Source: Leifsonia sp. TF02-11 (GTDB lineage Bacteria; Actinomycetota; Actinomycetes; Actinomycetales; Microbacteriaceae). Taken from it: a stretch of DNA of 64,000 nt. Position 1 is the stretch's first letter. Each line of letters begins with the position of its first letter. A program made the translations under genes and the position numbers. The stretch spans positions 186,001 to 250,000 of the forward strand of contig NZ_JAGEKP010000004.1 of the NCBI RefSeq assembly GCF_017565305.1, in the 5' to 3' direction. The notes beneath the pieces are model-generated. The model had not been told where the DNA came from and searched no databases. It worked only from the letters and a program-made list of their open reading frames with translations. Below, one piece after another: positions 1 to 8,321 of the stretch.

Positions 1-1106
1 CGCAGCAGCGTCGTCTTGCCGGCCCCGTTCAGGCCGAGGACGACGACCTTCGAGCCGCGGTCGATCGCGAGGTCGACCGCCGTGAAGATCTCCAGCGAAC
101 CGTAGCTCTTCGACAGGTCCGAGGCCTGCAGCGGGGTCTTGCCGCACGGGGCAGGGGTCGGAAAGCGCAGCTTGGCCACGCGGTCGACCTGACGCACCTC
201 GTCGAGACCGGCGAGCAGCTTCTCGGCGCGCGCCACCATCTGGTGCGCGGCCGCGGCCTTGGTCGCCTTAGCGCCGAACTTCGCGGCCTGCAGCTGGAGG
301 GCCGACGCCTTCTTCTCGGCGTTCGCCCGCTCCTTCTTGCGTCGCTCCTCGTCCGCCGCCCGCTGGCGCTGGTAGTTCTTCCAGCCCATGTTGTAGATGT
401 CGATCACCTGACGGTTGGCGTCGAGGTAGAAGACGCGGTTGACCGTCTCGCCGACAAGCTCCACGTCGTGCGAGATCACGATGAAACCGCCCGAGTAGCC
501 CTTGAGGAAGTCGCGCAGCCAGACGATCGAGTCGGCGTCGAGGTGGTTGGTCGGCTCGTCCAGGATCATCGTCCGCGCGTCGGAGAAGAGGATGCGCGCG
601 AGCTCGATGCGACGGCGCTGACCGCCCGAGAGGGTCTTCAGCGGCTGTTCGAGGATGCGGTCGGGCAGGTTCAGGTTTGAGGCGATGGAGGCGGCCTCCG
701 CCTCGGCGGCGTACCCGCCGAGCAGATGGAAGCGCTCCTCCAGCCGGCCGTACGTCTTCATCGCGGCGGCCGACACAGCGGCGTCGTCGCTGGCCATGTC
801 GTGCGTGGCCTTCTGCATGCCGAGCACGATCGTGCCGAGACCGCGGGCGTCGAGGATGCGCGTGCGCGCCAGGTCGTCGAGGTTGCCGGAGCGCGGGTCC
901 TGCGGGAGGTAGCCGAGCTCGCCGGACCGGTCGACCTTCCCCGCCGTCGGCAGGAGGTCGCCAGCGAGCACCTTCGTGAGCGTCGTCTTGCCCGCGCCGT
1001 TGCGGCCGACGAGCCCGATCTTGTCGCCGTCGGCGACGCGGAAGCTGACGTCCTCCATCAGCAGGCGCGCTCCCACGCGGAGTTCGAGCCCTTGCACGGC
1101 AAGCAC
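1..1106 (-). CDS. ABC-F family ATPase, partial (C-terminus outside window)
   Basis: Soluble twin-ATPase ABC-F protein; members act on the ribosome in translation regulation or antibiotic protection rather than in transport. Seen: first nucleotide-binding domain with Walker A GRNGAGKTT at about residues 34-42, signature LSGGQ near 159-163 and Walker B MILDEPTNHLD at 180-190; then a long charged, Ala/Lys-rich linker; then the second domain, cut at its Walker A (GLNGAGKTT) by the window edge. No membrane segments. The GTG start at 1106 is chosen because AAAGGA lies 8 bases upstream. The gene follows the suf operon on the same strand but a 62-bp palindrome separates them, so co-transcription is uncertain. 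The resistance-versus-housekeeping role cannot be told from the visible part; about 30% of the protein is missing. Confidence 0.9.
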   Translation of the reverse strand, partial: MLAVQGLELRVGARLLMEDVSFRVADGDKIGLVGRNGAGKTTLTKVLAGDLLPTAGKVDRSGELGYLPQDPRSGNLDDLARTRILDARGLGTIVLGMQKATHDMASDDAAVSAAAMKTYGRLEERFHLLGGYAAEAEAASIASNLNLPDRILEQPLKTLSGGQRRRIELARILFSDARTMILDEPTNHLDADSIVWLRDFLKGYSGGFIVISHDVELVGETVNRVFYLDANRQVIDIYNMGWKNYQRQRAADEERRKKERANAEKKASALQLQAAKFGAKATKAAAAHQMVARAEKLLAGLDEVRQVDRVAKLRFPTPAPCGKTPLQASDLSKSYGSLEIFTAVDLAIDRGSKVVVLGLNGAGKTTLL

Positions 1107-1137
1107 AGCAGTAGTCCTTTACGTTCAGAAACCAGCG

Positions 1138-1199
1138 ATCCGTTCCTCACTTCCTCTCGCGACACGCCGGGGCGCGGCGGGAGGAAGTGAGGAACGGAT
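1138..1199. repeat. 62-bp palindromic repeat, copy A
   Basis: Perfect 19-bp inverted arms (1138-1156 and 1181-1199, arm ATCCGTTCCTCACTTCCTC) extended inward by four more pairs including one G-T, around a GC-rich loop. It lies between the sufT stop and the ABC-F start. A related 62-bp copy, about 79% identical when inverted, lies at 48168-48229. There is no T tract, so it is a poor classical terminator, though the transcript would fold into a very stable hairpin. Confidence 0.85.
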
Positions 1200-1212
1200 T
1201 GCGTGGAAAAAG

Positions 1213-1542
1213 CTAGATGGCGAAACCGAGGGCGCGCATCATGTCGCGGCCGTCGTCGGTGATCCGCTCGGGACCCCACGGCGGCATCCACACCCAGTTG
1301 ATGCGGAAGGCTTCGACGATGCCGTCGAGGCTCTCGGCGGTCTGCTCCTCGAGCACGTCGGTGAGCGGGCAGCCGGCGCTCGTGAGCGTCATCGAGATGA
1401 TGAGGGCGTTGTTCTCCTCATCCCAGGCCAGGTCGTAGATGAGGCCCAGGTCGACGACATTGATCCCGAGCTCCGGGTCCATGACGTTCTTCAGCGCCTC
1501 TTCGACCTCGTCGAAGAGCGCCGGGCTCAGCGTGGCGGGCAT
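1213..1542 (-). CDS. sufT: SufT-like metal-sulfur cluster assembly factor (MIP18/DUF59)
   Basis: Small MIP18-family protein that helps mature or deliver Fe-S clusters to client proteins in the cytoplasm. The 109 residues are a single domain: DPELGINVVDLGLIYDL at about 22-38, the family cysteine in SAGCPLTD at about 56-63, and a C-terminal WMPPWGPERIT segment. This length is usual for stand-alone actinobacterial SufT. It is the last suf gene in the operon, 29 bp after sufC, which supports the role. No sufS or sufU lies between sufC and this gene, unlike the arrangement in many other actinobacteria. Confidence 0.9.
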   Translation of the reverse strand: MPATLSPALFDEVEEALKNVMDPELGINVVDLGLIYDLAWDEENNALIISMTLTSAGCPLTDVLEEQTAESLDGIVEAFRINWVWMPPWGPERITDDGRDMMRALGFAI

Positions 1543-1571
1543 GTCGGAATTCTACCTCCGCGGCTCGGCGC

Positions 1572-2366
<795 letters not shown>

Positions 2367-2370
2367 GTGT

Positions 2371-2700
2371 TTACTGAATCTCTTTCGTGGCGGTCGGGTC
2401 GATGTAGACGTCTCCGTCGATGACCTCGACCTGGAAGACGGGAACCGGCTCGTAGGCCGGGAGGTTGAGCGGCTTGCCGGTGATGAGGGAGAACTGGGAG
2501 CCGTGCGCCCAGCATTCGAGCGTCTCCCCCTCGATGAAGCCTTCGGACAGCGATATCTCGCCGTGCGTGCAGGTGTCGCCGATGGCGTGGATGTCGCCAG
2601 CCGAGTCCTTCACGACGGCGATGGGGACGCCGTCGACGACCACACGGGTCGCCTGGTTCTCGACGAGCTCCGCCGCTGCTGCGACGCGGGTACCCGCCAT
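2371..2700 (-). CDS. Rieske-type [2Fe-2S] ferredoxin of the suf operon
   Basis: Small soluble Rieske protein of the non-heme oxygenase ferredoxin type, probably an electron carrier or cluster-handling partner for the SUF machinery. Seen: cluster ligands C44-x-H46 (DTCTHGEISL) and C63-x2-H66 (ECWAHGSQF), spaced as in Rieske centres, within 109 residues and without a membrane anchor. The start codon overlaps the sufD stop by one base (TGATG) and sufC begins 4 bp after this stop, so translation is coupled. In this position, between sufD and sufC, the gene is a regular member of actinobacterial suf operons. The exact electron partner is unknown. Confidence 0.92.
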   Translation of the reverse strand: MAGTRVAAAAELVENQATRVVVDGVPIAVVKDSAGDIHAIGDTCTHGEISLSEGFIEGETLECWAHGSQFSLITGKPLNLPAYEPVPVFQVEVIDGDVYIDPTATKEIQ

Positions 2701-3905
2701 CAGCTCGCCGCCGTGACGGACACCGCGAGCTCGGCCTCGATGGCCTGCTGAAGCCGCTCCTGCAGTGCGGGCGAGCCGATCTGCTGCACGATCTCGAAGA
2801 GGAAGCCGCGCACGACCAGGCGGCGCGCCTCATCCTCCGGGATCCCGCGGGACTGCAGGTAGAAGAGCTGCTCGTCGTCGAAGCGGCCGGTCGCGCTCGC
2901 GTGGCCCGCGCCGACGATGTCGCCGGTCTCGATCTCGAGGTTCGGCACCGAGTCGGCGCGGGCGCCGTCGGTGAGGACGAGGTTGCGGTTCTGCTCGTAC
3001 GTGTCGGTGCCGACGGCCTTCGGGCCGATCAGCACGTCGCCGATCCACACCGTGCGGGCGCCCTCACCCTGCAGCGCGCCCTTGTAGGTGACGCGGCTGC
3101 GGGTCTCCGGGCCGTCGTGGTGCACGTACACCTGCTGCTCGAGGTGCTGCGAGGCGTCGGCGAAGTAGGCGCCGAGCAGTTCGGCGTCCGCCCGCGCGCC
3201 GGCGAGGTGCGCCGACGGGTTGAGGCGGACCACACCGCCACCGAGCGTGACGGCGACGTGCTTGATGCGCGCGCCCTCGGCGAGCTCGGCGAAGTGCGCG
3301 GACACGTGCAGCGCGTCGTCGTCCCACTCCTGCACCGACACGACCGTGAGATCGGCGCCGGCGCCGAGAAGGAACTCGACGTTCTCGGTGAGGTGGGCCG
3401 CCCCGCTGTTCTGCAGGATGAGTGTCGCGTGGGCGCCCGGGGCGACCTCCACGACCGTGTGCGCTGCGCGCGCGCCGCCGCCGAGGGCCGCGCGAGTGAG
3501 CGTGGCCTCCTTGACGTCGTCGCCGGTGATCGAGACGAGCAGCGCCTGCTCGAAGTTCGTCCAGGCGTTCGCCGAGGCGCGGTCCTCCGGAATGCCGGCG
3601 GCGCCGATGCGGGCGTCGTCTCGGGCGATCCAGGAGGCCGTCACGCCGGGGGCCGCGGTCAGGTCGAACACGTACGGCGAACCGTCGAGCTCGCCCGAGA
3701 TCAGCTCGGCGAGGCGGGCGACCGGCGTGTGCTTCCACATGACCTCGCGGCCGGTGACGTCGGGGAAATCGGCGACGTCGGTGGAGGTGAACCGCTCGGA
3801 GCGGGTTTGCACCGGCACGGGCGCGCGCATGTGCGTAGGAGCCGGCGCGGCCTCCGTGGTCTGCGGAATCGTGACAGAGGGCGTCGGGGTACTGGGGGTC
3901 GTCAT
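2700..3905 (-). CDS. sufD: Fe-S cluster assembly protein SufD
   Basis: Scaffold subunit that pairs with SufB and SufC for de novo Fe-S cluster formation. The 401-residue protein has a low-complexity Thr/Pro-rich N-terminus and the conserved C-terminal beta-helix end with VGAGHASATGRFDDEQLF followed by YLQSRGI and EARRLVVRGFLFEIV; the His in that block is the conserved SufD histidine. A longer reading to 3980 exists, but the ATG at 3905 (MTTPSTPTPS) lies one base after the sufB stop and avoids overlap, so it is preferred. Second gene of the operon. Confidence 0.95.
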   Translation of the reverse strand: MTTPSTPTPSVTIPQTTEAAPAPTHMRAPVPVQTRSERFTSTDVADFPDVTGREVMWKHTPVARLAELISGELDGSPYVFDLTAAPGVTASWIARDDARIGAAGIPEDRASANAWTNFEQALLVSITGDDVKEATLTRAALGGGARAAHTVVEVAPGAHATLILQNSGAAHLTENVEFLLGAGADLTVVSVQEWDDDALHVSAHFAELAEGARIKHVAVTLGGGVVRLNPSAHLAGARADAELLGAYFADASQHLEQQVYVHHDGPETRSRVTYKGALQGEGARTVWIGDVLIGPKAVGTDTYEQNRNLVLTDGARADSVPNLEIETGDIVGAGHASATGRFDDEQLFYLQSRGIPEDEARRLVVRGFLFEIVQQIGSPALQERLQQAIEAELAVSVTAAS

Positions 3906-3906
3906 A

Positions 3907-5325
3907 TCAGCCGACAGAGCCTTCCATGCCCATCTCGATGAGCTTGTTGAGTTCGAGTGCGTATTCCATCGGGAGCTCACGAGCGATCGGCTCGATGAAG
4001 CCGCGGACGATCATCGCCATGGCCTCGTCCTCCGGGAGCCCCCGGGACATCAGGTAGAAGAGCTGCTCCTCGCTCACGCGCGAGACGGTCGCCTCGTGGC
4101 CCAGCTGCACATCGTCGACGCGGATGTCGATCGCCGGGTAGGTGTCGGAGCGCGAGATCGTGTCGACCAGGAGGGCGTCGCAGCGCACGGTGTTGGCGGC
4201 GTGGTGCGCGTTGGCGTCCACCCGCACCTCACCGCGGTAACCTGCGCGACCGCCGCCGCGCGCGATCGACTTCGAGACGATCGACGACTGCGTGTACGGC
4301 GCCATGTGGATCATCTTGGCGCCGGCGTCCTGGTGCTGGCCGGGGCCGGCGAAGGCGACGGAGAGGGTCTCGCCCTTGGCGTGCTCCCCCATCAGGTAGA
4401 TCGACGGGTACTTCATGGTCACCTTGGAGCCGATGTTGCCGTCGATCCACTCCATCGTCGCGCCCTCGGCCGCGGTCGCGCGCTTGGTGACGAGGTTGTA
4501 GACGTTGTTCGACCAGTTCTGGATGGTCGTGTAGCGCACGCGGGCGTTCTTCTTGACGATGATCTCGACGACCGCGGAGTGCAGCGAGTCGGACTTGTAG
4601 ATCGGCGCCGTGCAGCCCTCGATGTAGTGCACGTAGCTGTCTTCGTCGGCGATGATGAGCGTGCGCTCGAACTGGCCCATGTTCTCCGTGTTGATACGGA
4701 AGTAGGCCTGCAGCGGGATCTCGACGTGAACGCCCTTGGGAACGTAGACGAACGAGCCGCCGGACCAGACGGCCGTGTTCAGCGCGGCGAACTTGTTGTC
4801 GCCGGCCGGGATGACCGTGCCGAAGTACTCCTCGAAGATCTCGGGGTGCTGCTTGAGCGCCGTGTCGGTGTCGAGGAAGATCACGCCCTGCTGCTCGAGG
4901 TCCTCACGGATCTGGTGGTAGACCACCTCGGACTCGTACTGGGCGGCGACGCCGGCGACGAGGCGCTGGCGCTCCGCCTCGGGGATGCCGAGCTTCTCGT
5001 AGGTGTTGCGGATGTCCTCTGGCAGGTCTTCCCAGCTCTGGGCCTGCTTCTCGGTGGAGCGGACGAAGTACTTGATGTTGTCGAAGTCGATGTCCGAGAG
5101 GTCGGCACCCCAGGTCGGCATCGGCTTGCGCTCGAAGAGCTGGAGGGCTTTGAGGCGACGCTGCAGCATCCACTCGGGCTCGTTCTTGAGTGCGGAGATG
5201 TCTTTCACCACCTCGGGAGAGAGCCCCCGGCGCGCGGAAGCACCCGCAGCGTCGGAATCCGCCCAGCCGAACTCGTACTGCCCCAGAGAGGCGAGCTCAG
5301 GCCGATCGATCAGGATGTCTGACAT
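3907..5325 (-). CDS. sufB: Fe-S cluster assembly protein SufB
   Basis: Core scaffold subunit of SufBCD on which the nascent cluster is built. The protein has 472 residues, normal for the family. Seen: [17 protein letters not shown] in the beta-helix, the conserved cysteine in [10 protein letters not shown] (residue 382) thought to accept sulfur, the His-Glu pair near 410-411 (LGHEATVSR), and the C-terminal [17 protein letters not shown] shared with SufD. The start at 5325 (MSDILIDRP) is chosen because AACGAGG lies 5 bases upstream; an in-frame ATG 48 bases further up would put that site inside the gene. First gene of the operon, divergent from ctaA. No sufR-type regulator lies next to it. Confidence 0.97.
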   Translation of the reverse strand: MSDILIDRPELASLGQYEFGWADSDAAGASARRGLSPEVVKDISALKNEPEWMLQRRLKALQLFERKPMPTWGADLSDIDFDNIKYFVRSTEKQAQSWEDLPEDIRNTYEKLGIPEAERQRLVAGVAAQYESEVVYHQIREDLEQQGVIFLDTDTALKQHPEIFEEYFGTVIPAGDNKFAALNTAVWSGGSFVYVPKGVHVEIPLQAYFRINTENMGQFERTLIIADEDSYVHYIEGCTAPIYKSDSLHSAVVEIIVKKNARVRYTTIQNWSNNVYNLVTKRATAAEGATMEWIDGNIGSKVTMKYPSIYLMGEHAKGETLSVAFAGPGQHQDAGAKMIHMAPYTQSSIVSKSIARGGGRAGYRGEVRVDANAHHAANTVRCDALLVDTISRSDTYPAIDIRVDDVQLGHEATVSRVSEEQLFYLMSRGLPEDEAMAMIVRGFIEPIARELPMEYALELNKLIEMGMEGSVG

Positions 5326-5414
5326 ATCTACCTCGTTTCCTACCATTCGTAACCGGCTATCAGTCCGGCTCATTCCTCCCGTCGCGCGGCGCGAGACCGT
5401 CGGCGATGGTTGTC

Positions 5415-5450
5415 GTGATTGTGCGAATGGCGCAACTGCGTACCTAGACT
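5415..5450. promoter_or_regulatory. Candidate sufB/ctaA divergent control region
   Basis: An inverted repeat TTGTGC-N5-GCGCAA (5419-5435, one mismatch) lies next to TAGACT (5445-5450), a good -10 hexamer pointing towards ctaA. On the other strand TAGGTA (5446-5441) could serve sufB, placing the repeat at its start point. No convincing -35 box is visible. The rest of the 280-bp gap (5326-5605) shows only the sufB and ctaA ribosome binding sites. Confidence 0.35.
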
Positions 5451-5605
5451 GTCCGAGGAGGCGGGTCGCGCTGCGCCGCCCGTGGGCGCGCGCACCGAGG
5501 CGCGCTCCTCGAACCCACCAATTCTACAGGTGAAGCGCGGTAAAAGTAGAGGCGCGCCTGCACGTTGGCCGAGTATCGAACGAGATCTGAGGAATCCAGG
5601 AACTT

Positions 5606-6547
5606 ATGAAGCGCATCATCGCGTGGCTGCCCGACCGAGTCGACGGGCGGCTGAAGGTCATCGCCTGGATCTACCTCATCGGCCAGATCGTTCTGGTCGG
5701 CACCGGAGGACTCGTCCGGCTGACCTCCTCCGGCCTCGGCTGCCCGACCTGGCCGAAGTGCACGGCGGACTCGCTGGTGAACACGCCGGAGATGGGCATC
5801 CACGGCTTCATCGAGTTCGGCAACCGGGTGCTCAGCGCCGGCCTGGGAGTGGTCGCGATCGTCGCGTTCATCGCGATCCTGCGACTTCGCACAGAGCGCT
5901 CCGACCTGTTCTGGCTGACGCTGCTGGCCGGCCTGATGATCCCCGCACAGGCGGTGATCGGCGGCCTCTCGGTGTGGAGCGGGCTGAACCCGTATGTCGT
6001 CGGACTGCACTTCGTCGTGTCCATCGTGCTTGTGGCACTGTGCACCGCGTTCGTGGTGCGGGTCTACGCGGTGCCGGGCCCGCGGGTCCGCGCGGTCCCG
6101 GGATGGTTCGCCGGAGTGGCACATCTCACCAGCTTCTTCGTGGCCCTGACGATCGTCTTCGGAATCCTCACGACGGGATCCGGCCCGCACGCGGGGGACG
6201 CGAACGCACCGCGCAACGGGCTCAACCCCGAGATCCTGGAGCACGTCCACGCGATCCCGGCCTACGTGACCTTCGCGCTGACACTGGTTCTGGTGGTGGG
6301 GTCGTGGCGCATCCGCACCACCCCGGTGCACCGCTACGCCCTCTACCTGCTCGCCGTCGAGGTCATGCAGATCGCGGTCGGCCTGATCCAGTCGAACACC
6401 GGGCTCCCCGGCATCCTCGTCGGCATCCACATGATGCTGGCCGCCACGCTCGCGTCGGTGATGACAGCGGTCATCCTGTCGCTGAAGGCCCCGGCCCCGC
6501 GCGACGAGGTCGCGGCCGGTTCAGCCGCGGAGGCCGTCGCGGCGTAG
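5606..6547 (+). CDS. ctaA: Heme A synthase (COX15/CtaA family)
   Basis: Integral membrane enzyme that oxidises the C8 methyl group of heme O to give heme A for aa3-type cytochrome oxidase. The 313 residues hold about eight hydrophobic helices. Heme-ligand histidines are visible at H66 (GIHGFIEFGNR), H135 (LHFVVSIVL), H213/H215 (EHVHAIPAY) and H275 (IHMMLAATL). The cysteine pair C46/C52 (GCPTWPKC) matches the redox pair of Gram-positive CtaA. AGGAA precedes the ATG. It is divergent from sufB and convergent with a GNAT gene whose last 27 bp it overlaps. ctaB, the preceding pathway step, lies just beyond. Confidence 0.95.
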   Translation: MKRIIAWLPDRVDGRLKVIAWIYLIGQIVLVGTGGLVRLTSSGLGCPTWPKCTADSLVNTPEMGIHGFIEFGNRVLSAGLGVVAIVAFIAILRLRTERSDLFWLTLLAGLMIPAQAVIGGLSVWSGLNPYVVGLHFVVSIVLVALCTAFVVRVYAVPGPRVRAVPGWFAGVAHLTSFFVALTIVFGILTTGSGPHAGDANAPRNGLNPEILEHVHAIPAYVTFALTLVLVVGSWRIRTTPVHRYALYLLAVEVMQIAVGLIQSNTGLPGILVGIHMMLAATLASVMTAVILSLKAPAPRDEVAAGSAAEAVAA

Positions 6548-7063
6548 CTCTCCGGTCAGCGCCTGGCGCTGCTCCCCGCGGAAGTCGACGGCGTGCGGCT
6601 CCGCCGCCGTGAAGTCGAAGCCCACGGCTTCGGCGAGTCTCCTGCTCGCCTCATTGCCCGGCAGACACTCCCAGCGCAGTCGCTCGAAGGCCAGCCCGTC
6701 CGGGCTCAGCGCGTGCGCGCACACCGCTGTCACCGCCTCCGTCATCACCCCCCTTCGCCGCGCCGAGGGCGTGAGCCAGCAACCGAGAGAGGCCGCACCT
6801 GCCGACTCGTCGCTGCGGACCTCGACGGCACCCACCAACGGCAGTGTGTCGCTCTCCCGTACCGCCCACACCGTGAACCGGCCGCTCGCGAGCCCGTGCG
6901 GGCAGTACGACCGCACGAAGAACTCCGCGTTCTCGAGCGTGTACGGCTCCGGGAGCGGGATCCAGCGCAGCAGCTCCGGATCGGCGCAGGCCTCGAGGAC
7001 GGCCGGGATGTCGGTCTCGCGCGGCGTGTCGAGCACGAGCCGCGCCGTCCTCAGCGCCTGCAC
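6521..7063 (-). CDS. GNAT family N-acetyltransferase
   Basis: About 180 residues resembling RimJ/RimL-type acetyltransferases: beta-alpha start LRTARLVLDTPRETDIPAVL, a central WLTPSARRRGVMTEAV segment matching the acetyl-CoA binding motif, and the late GNEASRRLAEAVGFDF helix typical of the fold. The substrate (a protein N-terminus or small amine) cannot be told. The GTG start at 7063 lies 2 bp after the ctaB stop, so it is probably translated by coupling to ctaB; a longer frame extends back through ctaB but is a shadow. Its 3' end runs 27 bp into the 3' end of ctaA on the opposite strand. Confidence 0.82.
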   Translation of the reverse strand: MQALRTARLVLDTPRETDIPAVLEACADPELLRWIPLPEPYTLENAEFFVRSYCPHGLASGRFTVWAVRESDTLPLVGAVEVRSDESAGAASLGCWLTPSARRRGVMTEAVTAVCAHALSPDGLAFERLRWECLPGNEASRRLAEAVGFDFTAAEPHAVDFRGEQRQALTGELRRDGLRG

Positions 7064-7065
7064 GC

Positions 7066-7989
7066 TCAGAACGGTAGCAGCGGATCGATCGCGACGGCGA
7101 GGAAGATGAGCGTCAGGTAGGCGATCGAGCCGTGGAAGACGCGCATCGGCGAGACGCGCTCGTGGCGGATCGCGAGGTTGTAGAGACGGTGCGACTCGTA
7201 CAGGAACCAGCCGCCTGCCCCGATGGCGACGACCGAGTAGACGAGGCCCATGTGGCCGACCGGGATGAGCAGCAGCGAGCAGGCGACCATCGCCCACGCG
7301 TAGAGGATGACCTGCAGGCCGACGACGGTGCGCCCGCGCACCACGGCGAGCATGGGCACGCCGGCCTCCTTGTAGTCCTCGCGGTACTTCATCGAGAGCG
7401 GCCAGTAGTGCGGCGGCGTCCAGAGGAAGATGATGCCGAAGAGGATGACGGGCGGCCAGGCGAGCGACCCGGTGACAGCGGCCCAGCCGATCAGCACCGG
7501 CATGCAGCCGGCGACGCCGCCCCAGACGATGTTCTGGGCGGTGCGGCGCTTGAGGATCAGCGTGTAGAAGACCACGTAGAGCAGGATGGCGCCGACCGAC
7601 AGCGCCGCGGCCAGCCAGTTGGTGAAGAAGCCGAGCACCAGCACGGAGGCCACGCCGAGCGCCCACGCGAAGACGAGGGCCTCACGGTCGCTCAGCTCGC
7701 CGGTGACGAGCGGTCGGTTCTTGGTGCGCCGCATCACGCGGTCGATGTCGCGGTCGATGTAGCAGTTGAACGCGCCGGCCGAACCCGCCGACATGTAGCC
7801 GCCGACGACCGTGGCCAGCACGAGCCAGAGATTCGGGATGCCGTGCGCGGCGAGGATCATCGTCGGGACGGTCGTCACCAGGAGCAGTTCGACGACCCGC
7901 GGCTTGGTGAGGGCGATGTACGCCTTGACCTTGCGTGCGACGCCGATGCGGCTCGCCGGCTCGACACGGCTCTCTACGGCGACGTCCAT
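7066..7989 (-). CDS. ctaB: Protoheme IX farnesyltransferase (heme O synthase)
   Basis: UbiA-superfamily membrane prenyltransferase that attaches a farnesyl group to protoheme to make heme O, the substrate of CtaA. The 307 residues have about nine hydrophobic helices. Seen: Asp-rich motif [20 protein letters not shown] near residue 80, and the second conserved loop [14 protein letters not shown]. The ATG at 7989 ([11 protein letters not shown]) is preferred to an ATG 66 bases upstream because GAGGAG lies just before it and the length fits the family. TAGACT at 8062-8057 may be its -10 box. Divergent from tkt, a usual actinobacterial arrangement. Confidence 0.95.
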   Translation of the reverse strand: MDVAVESRVEPASRIGVARKVKAYIALTKPRVVELLLVTTVPTMILAAHGIPNLWLVLATVVGGYMSAGSAGAFNCYIDRDIDRVMRRTKNRPLVTGELSDREALVFAWALGVASVLVLGFFTNWLAAALSVGAILLYVVFYTLILKRRTAQNIVWGGVAGCMPVLIGWAAVTGSLAWPPVILFGIIFLWTPPHYWPLSMKYREDYKEAGVPMLAVVRGRTVVGLQVILYAWAMVACSLLLIPVGHMGLVYSVVAIGAGGWFLYESHRLYNLAIRHERVSPMRVFHGSIAYLTLIFLAVAIDPLLPF

Positions 7990-8321
7990 TGCTCCTCGTG
8001 CGGTTCGGTTCCGGGATGACGGGGCGTGAAGAAACGGTTTGTTACAGCCCTGCACAAGTCTACGACAACCGCGGCACCGGTGGCTTTCCGCGCCCGTGCG
8101 CCGCCGGGTAGCGCACCGACCTGCAGGAACACCCCGTGTTTCGTGCGTGTTACCTATACTTGGAGGTGCTCGCCAGCCGGAGCCCCTTCCGCACGGCCTC
8201 CATTCGTAGGACTGTGACGGACAACGCGACCGGCGCCGATGACGTCCACGGCGCGCACTACCTCAACCGGTGCGGGTTCCACAGACGGCCCTCACCACTT
8301 CTAGGAAGGGTCAGTTTTCAC
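7990..8321. other. 332-bp divergent intergenic region ctaB/tkt
   Basis: No supported gene. It holds a probable ctaB -10 box (TAGACT on the minus strand, 8057-8062), a probable tkt -10 box (8155-8160) and a tkt leader of about 155 nt that ends in AGGAAGGG (8303-8310). A 63-codon open frame at 8026-8217 has no ribosome binding site and odd composition and is not accepted as a gene. Confidence 0.6.
8155..8160 (+). promoter_or_regulatory. Probable -10 box of tkt operon
   Basis: TATACT, close to the sigma-70 consensus, 161 bases before the tkt GTG. No clear -35 hexamer is seen 17 bp upstream. It implies a long untranslated leader for the tkt-tal-pgi-zwf-opcA-pgl operon. Confidence 0.45.

Noticed and set aside
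1138-1199. Reading the palindrome as a simple suf operon terminator
   Set aside because: No T tract follows on the minus strand, and a related element of identical length exists 47 kb away; a repeat explains both.
8026-8217. 63-codon open frame upstream of tkt that could be a leader peptide
   Set aside because: No ribosome binding site, the start overlaps ctaB promoter sequences, and the likely tkt promoter lies within its end.
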